Source: Combretum micranthum (Eukaryota; Streptophyta; Magnoliopsida; Myrtales; Combretaceae). From it: a stretch of 64,000 bases of DNA. The notes below the pieces were generated by a model. That model saw only the letters and a list, made by a program, of their open reading frames with translations. It did not search any database and was not told the origin of the DNA. The stretch covers positions 124,001-188,000 of the forward strand of contig JAMXBD010002484.1 of NCBI GenBank assembly GCA_024138025.1, given 5' to 3'. A program made the position numbers and the translations under genes. Of this stretch, positions 47,674 to 59,159 are shown piece after piece. Numbering within the stretch: position 1 is the first letter of the stretch; the number at the start of each line of letters is the position of its first letter.

Positions 47674-50424
47674 TGTAAACCCCCTAAATATACTTAACTT
47701 AAATATGATAATTACTAAAAATATAATTTATAAATTTGAAGAATTTTGACAAAGTTGCAAATATCACTCCCGATTTTTCGTGATTTAAAAAATTAAAGTA
47801 TGACTAATTTTATAATTAGCAAGATTAGAATCCTTATCAATAAAATTCGAAAACACAAAACATAACATTCATAAACTTAAATAATCCAGGATTGATAATA
47901 AATTAGTTTATTATGGACCAAAAAACTTTTCTACTTCAAATTTAATAATAATAATAATAATAATAAAGTCTACATATATATATATATAACCCTAAAGTAG
48001 CATTAGAAAATTTACAATTATCAACAATAAAAAAAAATATTCCCAGATAATAAAAGACAAGATTTTGTAACACAATCAATAACTCACTAATCATACACCT
48101 ATGACTATAAATATCAAACGTAGAATGACTCTATTAATTTTAGGGCCTGGTAGATAGTAAATGATAGTTTGCAGATGAATTACTATTGTTGAAAAATATG
48201 CGATAGAAATAAAAACTGATTAATATCTACCAAACTAGAGCTCAAATAAGAATTCTGAATACATAATCATGAAATTTAGAATTTGTTTATTCTTTTGAGT
48301 GGAATACCCTAATTTGACCTATTGGGATTAAAAACCTTAATCATGTAAGTAAAAAACTTGATAATTTAACATAATTAGGAATAAAAAAAGAAATTTAATT
48401 GAAAATAGAAATTCTAATGCTATAAATACCTAATTTAACTAGTAAGCAATATCAATTATCTATTTCAACAAATTTAAATTAATCAAGGCTTTCCAATTAT
48501 CAAATGAATTTTATTAATCAAGTTTAATCACTTAAAACCCTAAATATCCAATTTAGACATTTTAGCCTAAATTCCAACTCCTTAAATTCTCTAAATTTAA
48601 GTCTAAATTTTTGTTTTCAAATACCAAGTCCTAAGCCCCTAAAACCCTAAATTAATGTAAGATATAAATTTTCCTTTTATTAGATTTCTTAAAATCAAGT
48701 TCTAACGTCAATTAGCTAATTCTCTTTCTTACTTCTTAATTTCTATTCTGAGTACCTAAAGCCCATAACCTAAAAACCTAAATCATCATCTAAAACCTTA
48801 AGCCCATTAACATAAGATCAAGCCCAATTATTCAAAGATCAATGCCCATAAGCCCATCAATTCAAGCCAATAGACCATGCATCACCATACACCATCATAC
48901 ACATTATAAAATCCCAAATTCTAGAAAATATCAAGTACGTGAAAAGACCAAATTGACCTTAACTAACTCTTGAAGTTTCTACATCTAGAAAGAGACCAAA
49001 ATGCCCCTTAAATATTTGCAATATGAACACATAAAAACATCTTCTAGCTCTAGAGATTTCTACACTTGTGGAATGACTAACATACCCCTAAAGTATTCAA
49101 TTAAAAGGACTAAAATGCCCTTAACCCTAATGGACTTTACAAGACATTAAATACTATAAAAATGATGTTTAGAAAACCCTAGAATCCCAACTATTTTCAG
49201 CATCCCCTTCCTCCCCAAAACCCTCTCAAAACACCTCTCAAACACACCAAAAAATCCTTATAAATTCATCAATAACCCCTCTTCAAAATCTAGCATCTAA
49301 TAGGTAAAGAAATTCATAATTTCTCCATCATTTAATAACTTCATTTCTTCCTCACATCTAATCTCTATTTCAACCAATCCCTAGGTGATTTTGAAAGCTA
49401 AAAGAAAGGTTGAAGATAGGAAACTTAGTTTGAAGAAGGTACATCAACTTAAGGAGTAGGGTAGTAAGGCTTTAGCTAGTTATTTCACAATTCAAGTAAG
49501 CAATATTAGTTTAATTAGTGAATTTATATGATGGTTGTAGTTTTGTTGTTAAAATTATTGTTAGACGATGATATTAGCATAGCTTAATAATAATAAGGTT
49601 TTGGTAAAAATAGATACATGTTTTCCTACAAACTAAATACCATGATTATACGTATAAATGTTGTTTTGATGAAATTATCATATATACAAATATATAACTA
49701 TGATGTGTCTAATGTAAACCCCCAAATTTTTGGAATCAGTTTAGCCTAAAACCCTAAATTGGAAGTCAACCGGAACTCTAAAAGTCAACAAAACCTTAGT
49801 TAGATGTAATAGCTTAAGTCCGGCAATCCCGACTAAGCAACTCAGTAAAAATAAGTAGGAGTTTAGAATATAGAATAGTGCGTAATTATCCAAGGAAGCG
49901 TAAAAAGATCCGATTAGTAAAACTGCAACTTGTTTCGAACCCGATCAAACACAGTTCTTGAAAAACGTGTCCCGGAGCCCAAAATAGTAAAAATATTTTG
50001 AATATACAGTTAGACTCGTAAAAATATAAGGTTTTCAAAAATATCAATTTTGTAATTTTTCGGTAAGTAAAAATAACAGATATCGCAATTATACACGTAT
50101 TTTCTTACTACCGGTACTTTATTAGTCATATCTACTTTACATTACACTATTCATTACTATTCTACACTATTCTTTTATCTCTATTTTTTTTTTTACACCT
50201 AGTCTTATACACACCATAACCTATAACCTTTACTTTTTACCTTTTTCATAACTTTATTTCACATCTACCTTACATATTACTTCATTCAATTAACAAAAAA
50301 GCAAAAATAAAAACTCTCTCTCCCCTCCTCACAAGCATGGCCGACGCCCCCTATGCCTCTCTCTCCCTCAATTTGTTTCAATTTTCTTTTATTTAAATCA
50401 CTCAAAAATCACTCCACATTTTCC

Positions 50425-50431
50425 TATAAAT
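50425..50431 (+). promoter_or_regulatory. TATA box of S7
   Basis: CCTATAAATATCC is followed about 30 bases later by 'ttcacttctttcacac' and a CT-rich leader. It is the clearest promoter of the family in plus orientation. Confidence 0.7.
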
Positions 50432-50595
50432 ATCCTCCTCCTCTTTCACTTCTTTCACACATTTACTATCCACAAATTCTCCTCTCAAAACTCTCTCTAA
50501 ATATCCTCTCAAAACTCCCTCAAAATAATTCCAAAACAACTTCTACCTACACAACAAAACCAAAAACCAAATAATACTACCAAAGTCTTCTTTAG

Positions 50596-52039
50596 GTAAC
50601 CATTTCCTATTGTTTTTCTTCTCTCTGTCATGTAATTTTACATGACCATTATGTAAGTTTCCAAAGACTAAATTGGTATGGAAGCTACATTATATTCATG
50701 TAGTTTCTTGTTCATGAAAATCTATTTATGTTTATGTTATTATTTTTGTTCATATTATTGTTACTATATCTAAGTGTTATTATCTATATATATACACACA
50801 TATTCTTTAGAGCATATAAGCTCACTTGCAATTTATTTATTTTATGCAATGCAATTTATTTATTTATTCCTTTGCAATTTATTTATTCATTCCTTGTTAT
50901 TTTAAGACGTCTCTAGTCTTAGACTTATCCTCATCAAGTCAAAACAAATTTCCTTCTTTCATTTTATTTTTATTTTGGGACTAGTCTACTTCTTAGTCTC
51001 GGGAGCCTTGAAAAAGCTAAGACTCCTAATACTTGACTTTATTATTTATGTTATTTTGTTTGTTTGCTATTATTTCTCATAAATCATGTTCATTTAGATT
51101 ATTTTCCAAAATTTAAAGTTCTAAAAATAATTGACAAAAGGAGATTTTACCACTTAGAGATAAGTTTATGTGAAGTATAAAATCTATGATTTAACAAAAA
51201 TAAAGTCATTCTTTTCAAAGATTACAAAAGAACCCACTACAAATTTTAGAAATTACTTTTATTATGAAAAGCTTTTTAAATCATTTATTATTCCACTTTG
51301 TTTTTCAAAAGAAAATGATTTTTTATAGAAAATGATTTTTACGAAAATATAACATAGCAAAAACCTTAGAAAGCAAGAAATGAGGATTTTCAAGTTTAGA
51401 TCTTTTCAATAAATACTCAAAGAAGGATTGTGTAGAACATACATAAGACCAACACAAGAATTTATAAAAGAAGAACAATGTTTTTCAAAAAGTCATCTAG
51501 AAAAGTAATAAAAAAAATAAAGTAATTCTTTGAAAACCAAAAGAATCAAAGTATTCATTTCAAAACCAATCACAAAATGAATTTCTTGTAAACTATAGTT
51601 TTTAAACTTTTAATTAATATTTCCTTACTCAAGAACATGATTGGACAATAAACACTTGAGCATGAATGAATATAAGCTATGTAGCTATAAAAAAGGATTT
51701 TTCAACTATATAGATAACTAAGTATTTATCAAATAAAATTTTTGGATGATCGGACCAAAGTTGTTTTTGAGTTGGAAAATTCGTGGTGAATTTTATCACC
51801 ACTGTTTCAGGGCCTAAATGGTTTACTTTGATAAAATTAATTTTAGAAATGAATAGATCTTTTCGAATAGGTAGAAATCGGTATATTATATGCGTGATTC
51901 CGAGTTAAAATGACCAAGTTATGACCATTTTAAGTTGGAACTTTCCTTTATACGAATTTTAACGTTCTTTTGACATCGTCTTGTCAAAATTCAAGAAAAT
52001 CATAAAAAAATACTCATTTTTGGTATTTTCTTTGGCTAG
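50596..52039 (+). other. Predicted intron in S7 (GT...AG, 1444 bp)
   Basis: Donor CTTTAG|GTAACC at 50596; acceptor TTTGGCTAG|GTGACTCTG ending at 52039. Length and position match S2 (1440 bp). Confidence 0.52.
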
Positions 52040-52445
52040 GTGACTCTGAGGAAGGATACCTATATCCCAAGATTATTTCGATTGAGTGGAGTGTGTAAAC
52101 GACTCATCCGTATAGAAGAATAGTCGGCATGGCATCATGAGTTTATTTCCTTTAAATGCTATGCTTGTTGTGCTTGTAATTTAGTTGCATTAGAGCTAAA
52201 AAAAGACAAATAGATATGTATGTAAATTAATTCTTTGAAAGAATCCTAAGAATATCAAGGTCGGAATTGATTTAAATGTTTGCTTTAGTATAACACTTGC
52301 TTTGTATGAGATTCTTTGATCGCCTTAAATTTGATAATAATAATGTTATGATATCATAAATAAATGGATTCATGCATATCATAAAGTGAGTCACATTGCA
52401 TTTGGGTTATTATCCTTGGGTGAGAAAGATAGTAAGCTCATGTTG

Positions 52446-52573
52446 AAAGCAACACTTGGCGGAGTGTTCGAAAGCGATTGCTTGGCGACATTAAGGAAAT
52501 GCTTGGTGGAAGATCCGAAAGCAAGGCTCAATTCAAGTAGGCTTCATATGCTTGGCGACATTGGTCGAAAGCA
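52446..52573 (+). repeat. Degenerate tandem repeat in S7
   Basis: 'TGCTTGGCGACATT' occurs twice about 70 bases apart, with a 'ATGCTTGGTGGA' variant and 'CGAAAGC' units between. It is at the place where S2, S3 and S5 carry their ~30-bp array. Confidence 0.55.
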
Positions 52574-53187
52574 TAAATCTTTTTAACTAAAACTACTTAT
52601 TTTGAGGTTATGTATCACCAAACCCCGAATGGAAGGCGCAAATCCATTCAACATATAGTTTCCGGAAAATTATATGCCTTGTTTGCCCACATGTATGTTG
52701 CATTCCATTTGTTTGATTAAACAACTTGTTTGAAATTTTGTTACAAGAAGTTATTTATGGAAATAGTTCTTACTAAACCTGTCAGCTTATACCCCCATAG
52801 ATATCTTTTGCAGTTCCCTTATCTGTGGTTGAGGCCACGAGGACCTTGCAGTCAGGTAATTTCTTTTTAGATAAGGAAATTTTAGATGAAGTTTAGCATT
52901 AGAAATGATGTACAAATATTCTTGTAATAGATTAGTGAATTAAGGAAATGTCCTTAAGTTTGTAAAGAGCATTGTTATAAGTAAATTGAATATTATGAAT
53001 CCTCTTTTCCTAATATGTTATTATATCTTCTTAAGCTTCATAAATTCCATGTAGGGTCCTCTAAATTTGTGAGAGTACGCCTTACACTTAATATCAAAGC
53101 TTTTGGGAGTGGCTAAGATTGTCATACTTAAGCTTTAATATTGAGTGTGGTAGACTGTTACGTTTAGGGTACCCTTGGGACGTGACA

Positions 53188-55570
53188 TCTAATGTATGGT
53201 ATATATTTGATCTAATATGTTGATTATATGTGTGTATTTGATTTAGTTTTTAATAAGTTATAATATTGGAAAATGTATCAAATGGATATATAAGCTAAGT
53301 ATTATATATAAAATTCATGTCATGTAGTTAAATTAACGAAATTATGATCAATATATGCATATAAGCATGTGAATATGACATATGATCTTATTGAATGTGC
53401 TTTTGATAAGTTAAACATGTTGATGAATTGATTTATGATAATATAAGTTGTTGGAATTTATTATTACATACTTTTGCAAAATTTAATTAAAATATCGAAT
53501 GAATTTATTTTTGGATTGTATTTATAAAAATGATAGTTTAACTTGTCTATATATAAACTGAAAATTTTCGTGATTTTTGAAATATATTTACTATATTTAA
53601 AAAATTAAATTACAAAATAGCAAAACATGGCAAAATAGTGTTTCGACCAATAGTAGTGGAATGAATTTATATGGCTGAACCGATGACTTTTTCTTCTTCT
53701 TTTTGGGTGAAACTATAACGGTTTGAAAGCTTAAGAAGTTTACTTTGATACGGTGTAAAGAATCGGACAAGAACCGATCAGGTTAATGGTCAAATTCGAT
53801 CGGACTGATCGGTCGTCGCTGCCTATGTCCTATTCTAAATAGTTTTGAATCAACTAAAATTAAAACCATAATCAACTAATTAGTTTAGGCCAAATGACCT
53901 TATAAACATATGTGATAGGTGGTCTACATAAAAATTTAAGCTTAAGAACCCATGTTTAAGATAGTAAACCAAATTATTAAAGTCTGAGTGCACACTAGTT
54001 TTCTATAAGAAATGAAATATTGAAATTTAAGATAAATTGTTTCTAATTAAATGAATATAAAATAAATGTAAATAATGTGTTCACATATTAAAATACTAAT
54101 TTTAAGATAAATAATTAATTATGTTGATTATAGAATTTATTTAATGAAATAGGAATAAATGTATATTTTAACATAATAGGAAACTGGTTTAAATGCCTTA
54201 ACATATTTAGATGTAAAATAGATTATAAATAATATAAATAAAATTAGAAATATACAAATGCATATACACCTCTACGCCCTAAGAACTTAGGAAATATATG
54301 ATTTGTTAGAATAAATTAACATAATTAGTTGATATAGACTTGTGCATGCTTGATGTTATATTTCGGTAATACTAGAATTTTGTGTATATCATAAGTTATA
54401 ATCAAGTATCTTATATGAACAAGAGATAAATTTCAATGAGATTAAGAAGTAAAACAATATAGAAAATCCTAAATGTATCACTATGACATGTTTCAGCCCT
54501 ATAAGGACTTCAGAGGAATGATCTTGTAATTGAACTCAAAGAATTTTCAAGCATATACATATATAATCATGACACACCTAGAAAGCTAGGGTTTCAAGAT
54601 CAAGGTTGTTATGCTTCAAATGATTGTTGAGCAAGATATTGATTTAACCTAAAATCAAGTGATTAATTCAAGAATTATTTATACAAGCTAAAGTGTAGTT
54701 CTCGACTCATATAAAAAAAAAAAAGATTCAGGTTTAAAATTACGATTTAATGCCATCAAAATATTAAACGAATAGATGATGATTTAGCTTTGAAATCCAT
54801 TTAAGAGAAAATTTCTAAAAACCCATATATGTTTTGGTATATATATAAGTTAGAGTCTACAAGGCTAAATTTAGATGAATCAAGTGTAAATTAACTAATA
54901 TGATGGTATAGGTTTTGATTAAAGAATTTAAACTTAAGAAATACTCTAGAAAATAGAAACATGAATTTTGTCATATAATAAGATCATAAAGATATCGAGT
55001 GTAGATTAATAAAGATCATAAATAACATAATCCCATTTACTAAAGATAAATATCTAAAATAAGACCAAGAGAAACACGACGAAACTAAATGATAATTGGT
55101 GAATTTGACCAAAAGAGGAACAATGAACCTAAGTTAAGAATAATCTCTATACATAAAACAAGGAAATGAACTTGGAAAGAAAACTAAAAATACAAAGCAA
55201 GAGCAAAAGACATCTTATAAACCCTTAATATAGCATGGGAAGAAATAAATAAATAAATAAGATAATTGAGAACTACGTTCAATAAGCTTTCCAACACCTA
55301 TTTATACACTAAAATTAAAATTAAAATGAGTACAATAAACTTAAATTGAGATTTCACTCAATAATTGAAATCATTTAGGGCATTTCCTTAAAAAAAATGA
55401 GTTTGTCTGAATTTGATAACTTAACCAGAAAAACCTAGTCTTTGTGAATTTTAAAATCTATATTTAAATTTAAACTGAGTGCGATAAAACTCGGGTATAG
55501 GACACATAAGACCCAATCGAAGTTGTAATGTAAAGGATAGTATAGTAACGAATATCTATTATTTTAATTC
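53188..55570 (+). other. Unassigned AT-rich part of S6
   Basis: About 2.4 kb with no recognisable coding region. A small less AT-rich patch at 53690-53830 contains 'cgatcggactgatcggtcg'. It may include an unrecognised insertion, because S6 is longer than its relatives. Confidence 0.35.
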
Positions 55571-56693
55571 CTAGGGAATACAGATCAGATTTTGGGTTTC
55601 CTTATAAAATACTACAACAATTAGCAAGGAAGACAGGTGAGTAACTTTGACCTTATCACATTGATTGTGCTTGTAAGTTTAGTGCATATGAAATAACATA
55701 TTAAAACTACTATGTACGCGGGGATGGGAATAATGTATGTTGTGTGGTGTTTGGTTGAATGCCACACTATTTTATTTAAAGTGATAAACAAATTGGATGA
55801 TATATAATGTTTGAAACACGTAGCGTGACAGCCCGCTACGTGTTAATATTTCGGTTATCTGTTAACGCTTGGTTTTTCTAGATGTAAATTTCCTAGTTCT
55901 ACATAAGGTTTTCTTTGTTCTGTTCAGTTCCACGGGAACTAACTGACAAAAGAAGGAATGTTGCCTGTGGTATCGGCATGAAACGACTAACACTTAGTGG
56001 AGTCTCTTTGTTCCAAGGATATAATTAAAATGTTTCTTCCTTAGTTCTTTGATTCTCCTAGGCGGGTAGGTCATGAGGCAGAGTTCCTCGACTTGGTTCC
56101 TTTAACCCCAATGAGAGGGCGTAAATCTCCATCTTGTTTGGATTCAGGATTATCCGAGCTTGTACTTGTGCATATGATTGATTGTTACATTGTATACGCT
56201 TGTTAATTAAACTTGTTTGTTATTGCTTGATGTGTGTCTGGTCAGGTTATCTCACTAAGCTGTGGTTTCGCTCACCTCCCAATAGTTTTCATGCAAGAAT
56301 AATACTTGCTGAGAAAGGGCTAGGAATGTGTGAAGAGAGCTACTCCATCAAACTCATTGAAGTTAGAAAGTTAGATCACGATGAACTTAGAATATAATTT
56401 AGATAAATGGTGCAAACATTTGTGATTTTATATTTTATAGGTTAAAACCCTATTTTTACTATTTGGTAGGCGATATCGATTCTTGGCGGTCTTGGTGAGA
56501 TATGGAAAATCGGATTCCATAGTTATGTTTCAATAATAGTATTATATATATTTGTATGATCAATGTATGAGAAGTTAATAAATAAATAGAGTCTTGTAAT
56601 CTCTGAATTGTAAGACGGTTTTCATATTGCGGGTGCACATGTGATGTGATAACTTCAGGATAATCCTACTAGGCCCTTATTATGGTTGTGATA

Positions 56694-57178
56694 GCTGGAG
56701 CTTGAGATGCAATATCAAGTGAACCTGATGGATTTGACCAACCACTCAGCAGTGATCAACAAAGCTAAGATTGTGGAGGAGGGTCTAAGCAGGATAAAGA
56801 GTCATGAGTCACCAAAAGGTCAGATTTACTTAGGAAAGAGACTAGCTTCCAATTTTCTGTCTCAAGACAGAGGAAAGACTCCTGTTACACATCATTTTAT
56901 ACTAGCAATTCAGAGTACTAAAAAGAAATGTAACAGATGCTTTGGACCTCATGACACAAAGGATTGCAAATGGCCAAAGAACCCTTGTTTCTCATGTGGC
57001 AAGGTGGGACACAGCCATAGAGTCTGCACAGATAGAGTCCTTCCATAAGTATTCTATTTTAAGTGTGGACAGAGAGGACATCAAGCAATTGATTGTAAGG
57101 AAGCTGGAAAACAAATAATTCCAAGAGTTCAGACAGGAAGAACTCATTATTTTGGTCAAGAACCTAAGAACCAACTAA
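56694..57178 (+). pseudogene. Gag, C-terminal part with three zinc knuckles (element A)
   Basis: Gag resumes in frame with 'VNLMDLTNHSAVINKAKIVEEG'-type sequence in parts. A C/H cluster reads C-NR-C-FGP-H-DTKD-C. A canonical CX2CX4HX4C knuckle follows (C-FS-C-GKVG-H-SHRV-C, 56989-57030). A third knuckle has its first Cys replaced by Tyr, with CGQRGHQAIDC following (57062-57096). A stop at 57046-57048 lies between the second and third. The open piece is 56707-57048. The knuckles bind nucleic acid in packaging. Confidence 0.82.
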
Positions 57179-57179
57179 A

Positions 57180-57569
57180 GTGTATGCTCTCCAACACAAG
57201 GACACATCCAGTGTTGATATTATTGCGGGTATGTTATCTATACTCCTGCATAGTGCTTGTGTGTTATTTGATACTGGTGCAAGTTTTTCTTGTATATCTG
57301 AGACGTTTGTGTCTGTTTGTGGTATACCTGTTGACCTTATGTCTAAATGTTTATCTGTAAGTACCCTATTGGGAAGTGGAACTATGTTGAACATGATTTG
57401 TAGGAATATAGATATAAAGATAGAAGGTAGGCATTTACCTGCAAATCTTATAGTTTTGGATATGCTAGATTTTGATGTAATATTGGGAGTAGACTGGTTT
57501 GTGAAATACCATGTTGTAATAGATTGTAGCGAACTGATAGTAGAATTTAGTTTGCTAGATGGAGACTAG
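57180..57569 (+). pseudogene. Aspartic protease (element A), domain intact
   Basis: An open stretch covers the whole domain: 'VLFDTGASFSCIS' with the D-T-G active site, then 'SGTMLNMICRNI', 'LPANLIVLDMLDFDVILG' and 'DWFVKYHVVIDC'. It is the best-preserved coding region in the window, and its active-site residues are as expected for a Ty3/gypsy protease. It is in a different frame from gag and ends at a stop at 57567-57569 (TAG), where element B keeps CAG. Confidence 0.82.
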
Positions 57570-58560
57570 TTTGTTTATAAACTTGAAGTGCAAAGACCTC
57601 CAATTCTTCCTACATATGAGTTAGGGGCAGATATGCTTTGGCAGCTGTGATGATAGAAGGCAAACAAAAGAAATGTCCTTCCCATATACCAATTGTGTGT
57701 GAGTACACTAAAGTATTTTTAGAAGATTTACTAGGATTACCACCAGAGAGAGAAGTGGAATTTTGTATAGATTTGATGCCTAGTAATACACCAATTTTGA
57801 AGACACCATATCGCATGGCTCCTATAGAACTTGTAGAGCTTAAAGTGCTATTAGATGATTTGTTGAATGAAAGTGTTTCACCCTAGGAGCTCTAGCTCTA
57901 TTTGTGAAGAAAAAGGATGGTATTATATGATTGTGCATAGACTATAGGGAGTTGAATCATGTGACTATCAAGAACTAGTACCCTTTGCCAAGAATAGATA
58001 ATTTATTTGATCAGATAGCAGGAGCAAAGGTATTTCGAAGATTGATTTGACATCAAGATCCACCAGCTGAGAGTTAGAGTAGAGGATATATAGAAAACAG
58101 CTTTTAGGACTAGGTATGAACACTATAAATTTATTGTCATGCCTTTTGGTTTTACAAATGTAGCAATAGTTTTTATGGATCTTATGAGCAGAGTCTTGAG
58201 AGATTATATGGACTTGTTTGTAGTAGTGTTTATTGATGATGTGCTGGTATATTCTAAATTGAAAGAAGAAAATGAAGAACATTTGAGCTTAGTTTTGACC
58301 ATATTGAGAATGAGAAATTGTATGTCAAATTCACAAGTGTGAGTTCTAGTTAGAACAAGTTTCTTTCTTAGAGCATGCTGTAAGTGGAAGTGAAATATTA
58401 GTAGACCCCGAGAAAGTGGAAGCTGTTGTTGAATGGCTAAGACCTAAGAATGTGTCAGAAATCAAAAGTTTTCTAGGAATGGTGGGATATTATAGAAGAT
58501 TTGTGGAAGATTTTTCCAAAATTACAAGTCTATTAACTAGATTGACACGGTGGGAGTGAA
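57570..58560 (+). pseudogene. Reverse transcriptase (element A)
   Basis: Open pieces are 57638-57886 ('EDLLGLPPEREVEFCIDL', 'PYRMAPIEL') and 58139-58342 ('[20 protein letters not shown]'). The catalytic box F-I-D-D is intact at 58229-58240. About six residues are missing before 'SVSP' compared with element B, and a frame-disrupted stretch (57890-58130) separates the two open pieces. The enzyme copies the RNA genome into DNA; this copy cannot be made whole. Confidence 0.82.
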
Positions 58561-59123
58561 GTATGAATGGAGTAAAGACTGTGAGAAACATCTTTTAGCA
58601 GTTAAAGGGCAAGTTAATGTCTACTCTAGTGCTAGCCTTACTAGTAAGTGGTGAGGAGTATGCTATCTACAGTAATGCCTCTATACAAAGATTACGTTGT
58701 ATGTTGATGCAAGGAGGCAGAGTGATAGCATGTGCTTCCAAACAGTTGAAGCCCTATAAGAAGAATTATCCTGCGCATGATCTGGAACTAGTAGTAGTTG
58801 TCCATGCTTTAAAGATTCGAAGACATTACCTATATGGGGAGAGATTTAACGTATATACAAATCATAAAAGTCTGACATACTGCTTTACCTGTAAGGAGCT
58901 GAATATGAGGCAAAGAAGATGGTTGAAGCTCATTAAGAATTATGATGTGGATATCCAATACCATCCAAGAAAGGCAAATGTTATAGCAGATGCCTTAAGA
59001 AGGAAGCGAGTGGAGAATGTTGCCACCATGATCACATCTAAAAGACATCTGATAGATGATATGAGAAAGTTGGAGTTGGAGATAGTAACTAGACAAGTGG
59101 GTGCAAGCTTGACAAACCTGTAG
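58560..59123 (+). pseudogene. RNase H (element A), open but with two catalytic Asp to Asn changes
   Basis: One open frame (58617-59123) covers the domain. 'YAIYSNAS' has Asn at 58674-58676. 'HDLELVVVVHAL' keeps the Glu. 'RRHYLYGERFNVYTNHKSL' has Asn at 58860-58862. 'NVIADALRRK' keeps the last Asp. Active enzymes of the family have Asp at the first and third of these four positions. Otherwise the domain is well preserved. The same two changes occur in element B. Confidence 0.82.
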
Positions 59124-59159
59124 ATTCAGCCTACTCTTGTTGAAAGGATCAAGTGGAAT

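Larger units (their letters stand above)
49713..53187 (+). mobile_element. LTR-S copy S7 (3475 bp, perfect duplication, inside S6)
   Basis: Starts TGTAAACCCCC and ends GGGACGTGACA. Both sides carry TCTAA (49708-49712 and 53188-53192), a perfect 5-bp duplication. In transcriptional orientation it shows TATAAAT at 50425, a CT-rich leader, donor at 50596, acceptor at 52039 and a repeat-bearing 3' part. Open frames inside (50353-50574, 50728-50916, 52386-52586) are short, low-complexity and not shared with other copies, so they are not called as genes. Confidence 0.9.
47674..56693 (+). mobile_element. LTR-S copy S6 (about 5.5 kb net), inside gag of element A
   Basis: Starts TGTAAACCCC and ends TTGTGATA, where the family has GTGACA, so the end is slightly decayed. 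Flanks are GCTAG (47669-47673) and GCTGG (56694-56698), a 5-bp duplication with one change. Gag stays in register across it. It is split by S7 at 49713-53187. It resembles S1: the stretch 56085-56290, read on the minus strand, follows S1 1940-2140. The net length exceeds the other copies by over 1 kb, so another unrecognised insertion within ~53190-55400 is likely. No coding region was found. Confidence 0.78.

Noticed and set aside
50353..50916. Two short hydrophobic frames in S7
   Set aside because: They fall in the CT-rich leader and predicted intron, are low-complexity and are not kept in other LTR-S copies.
52386..52586. 66-residue frame in S7
   Set aside because: It is produced by the degenerate tandem repeat; equivalent regions in S2, S3 and S5 have no matching frame.
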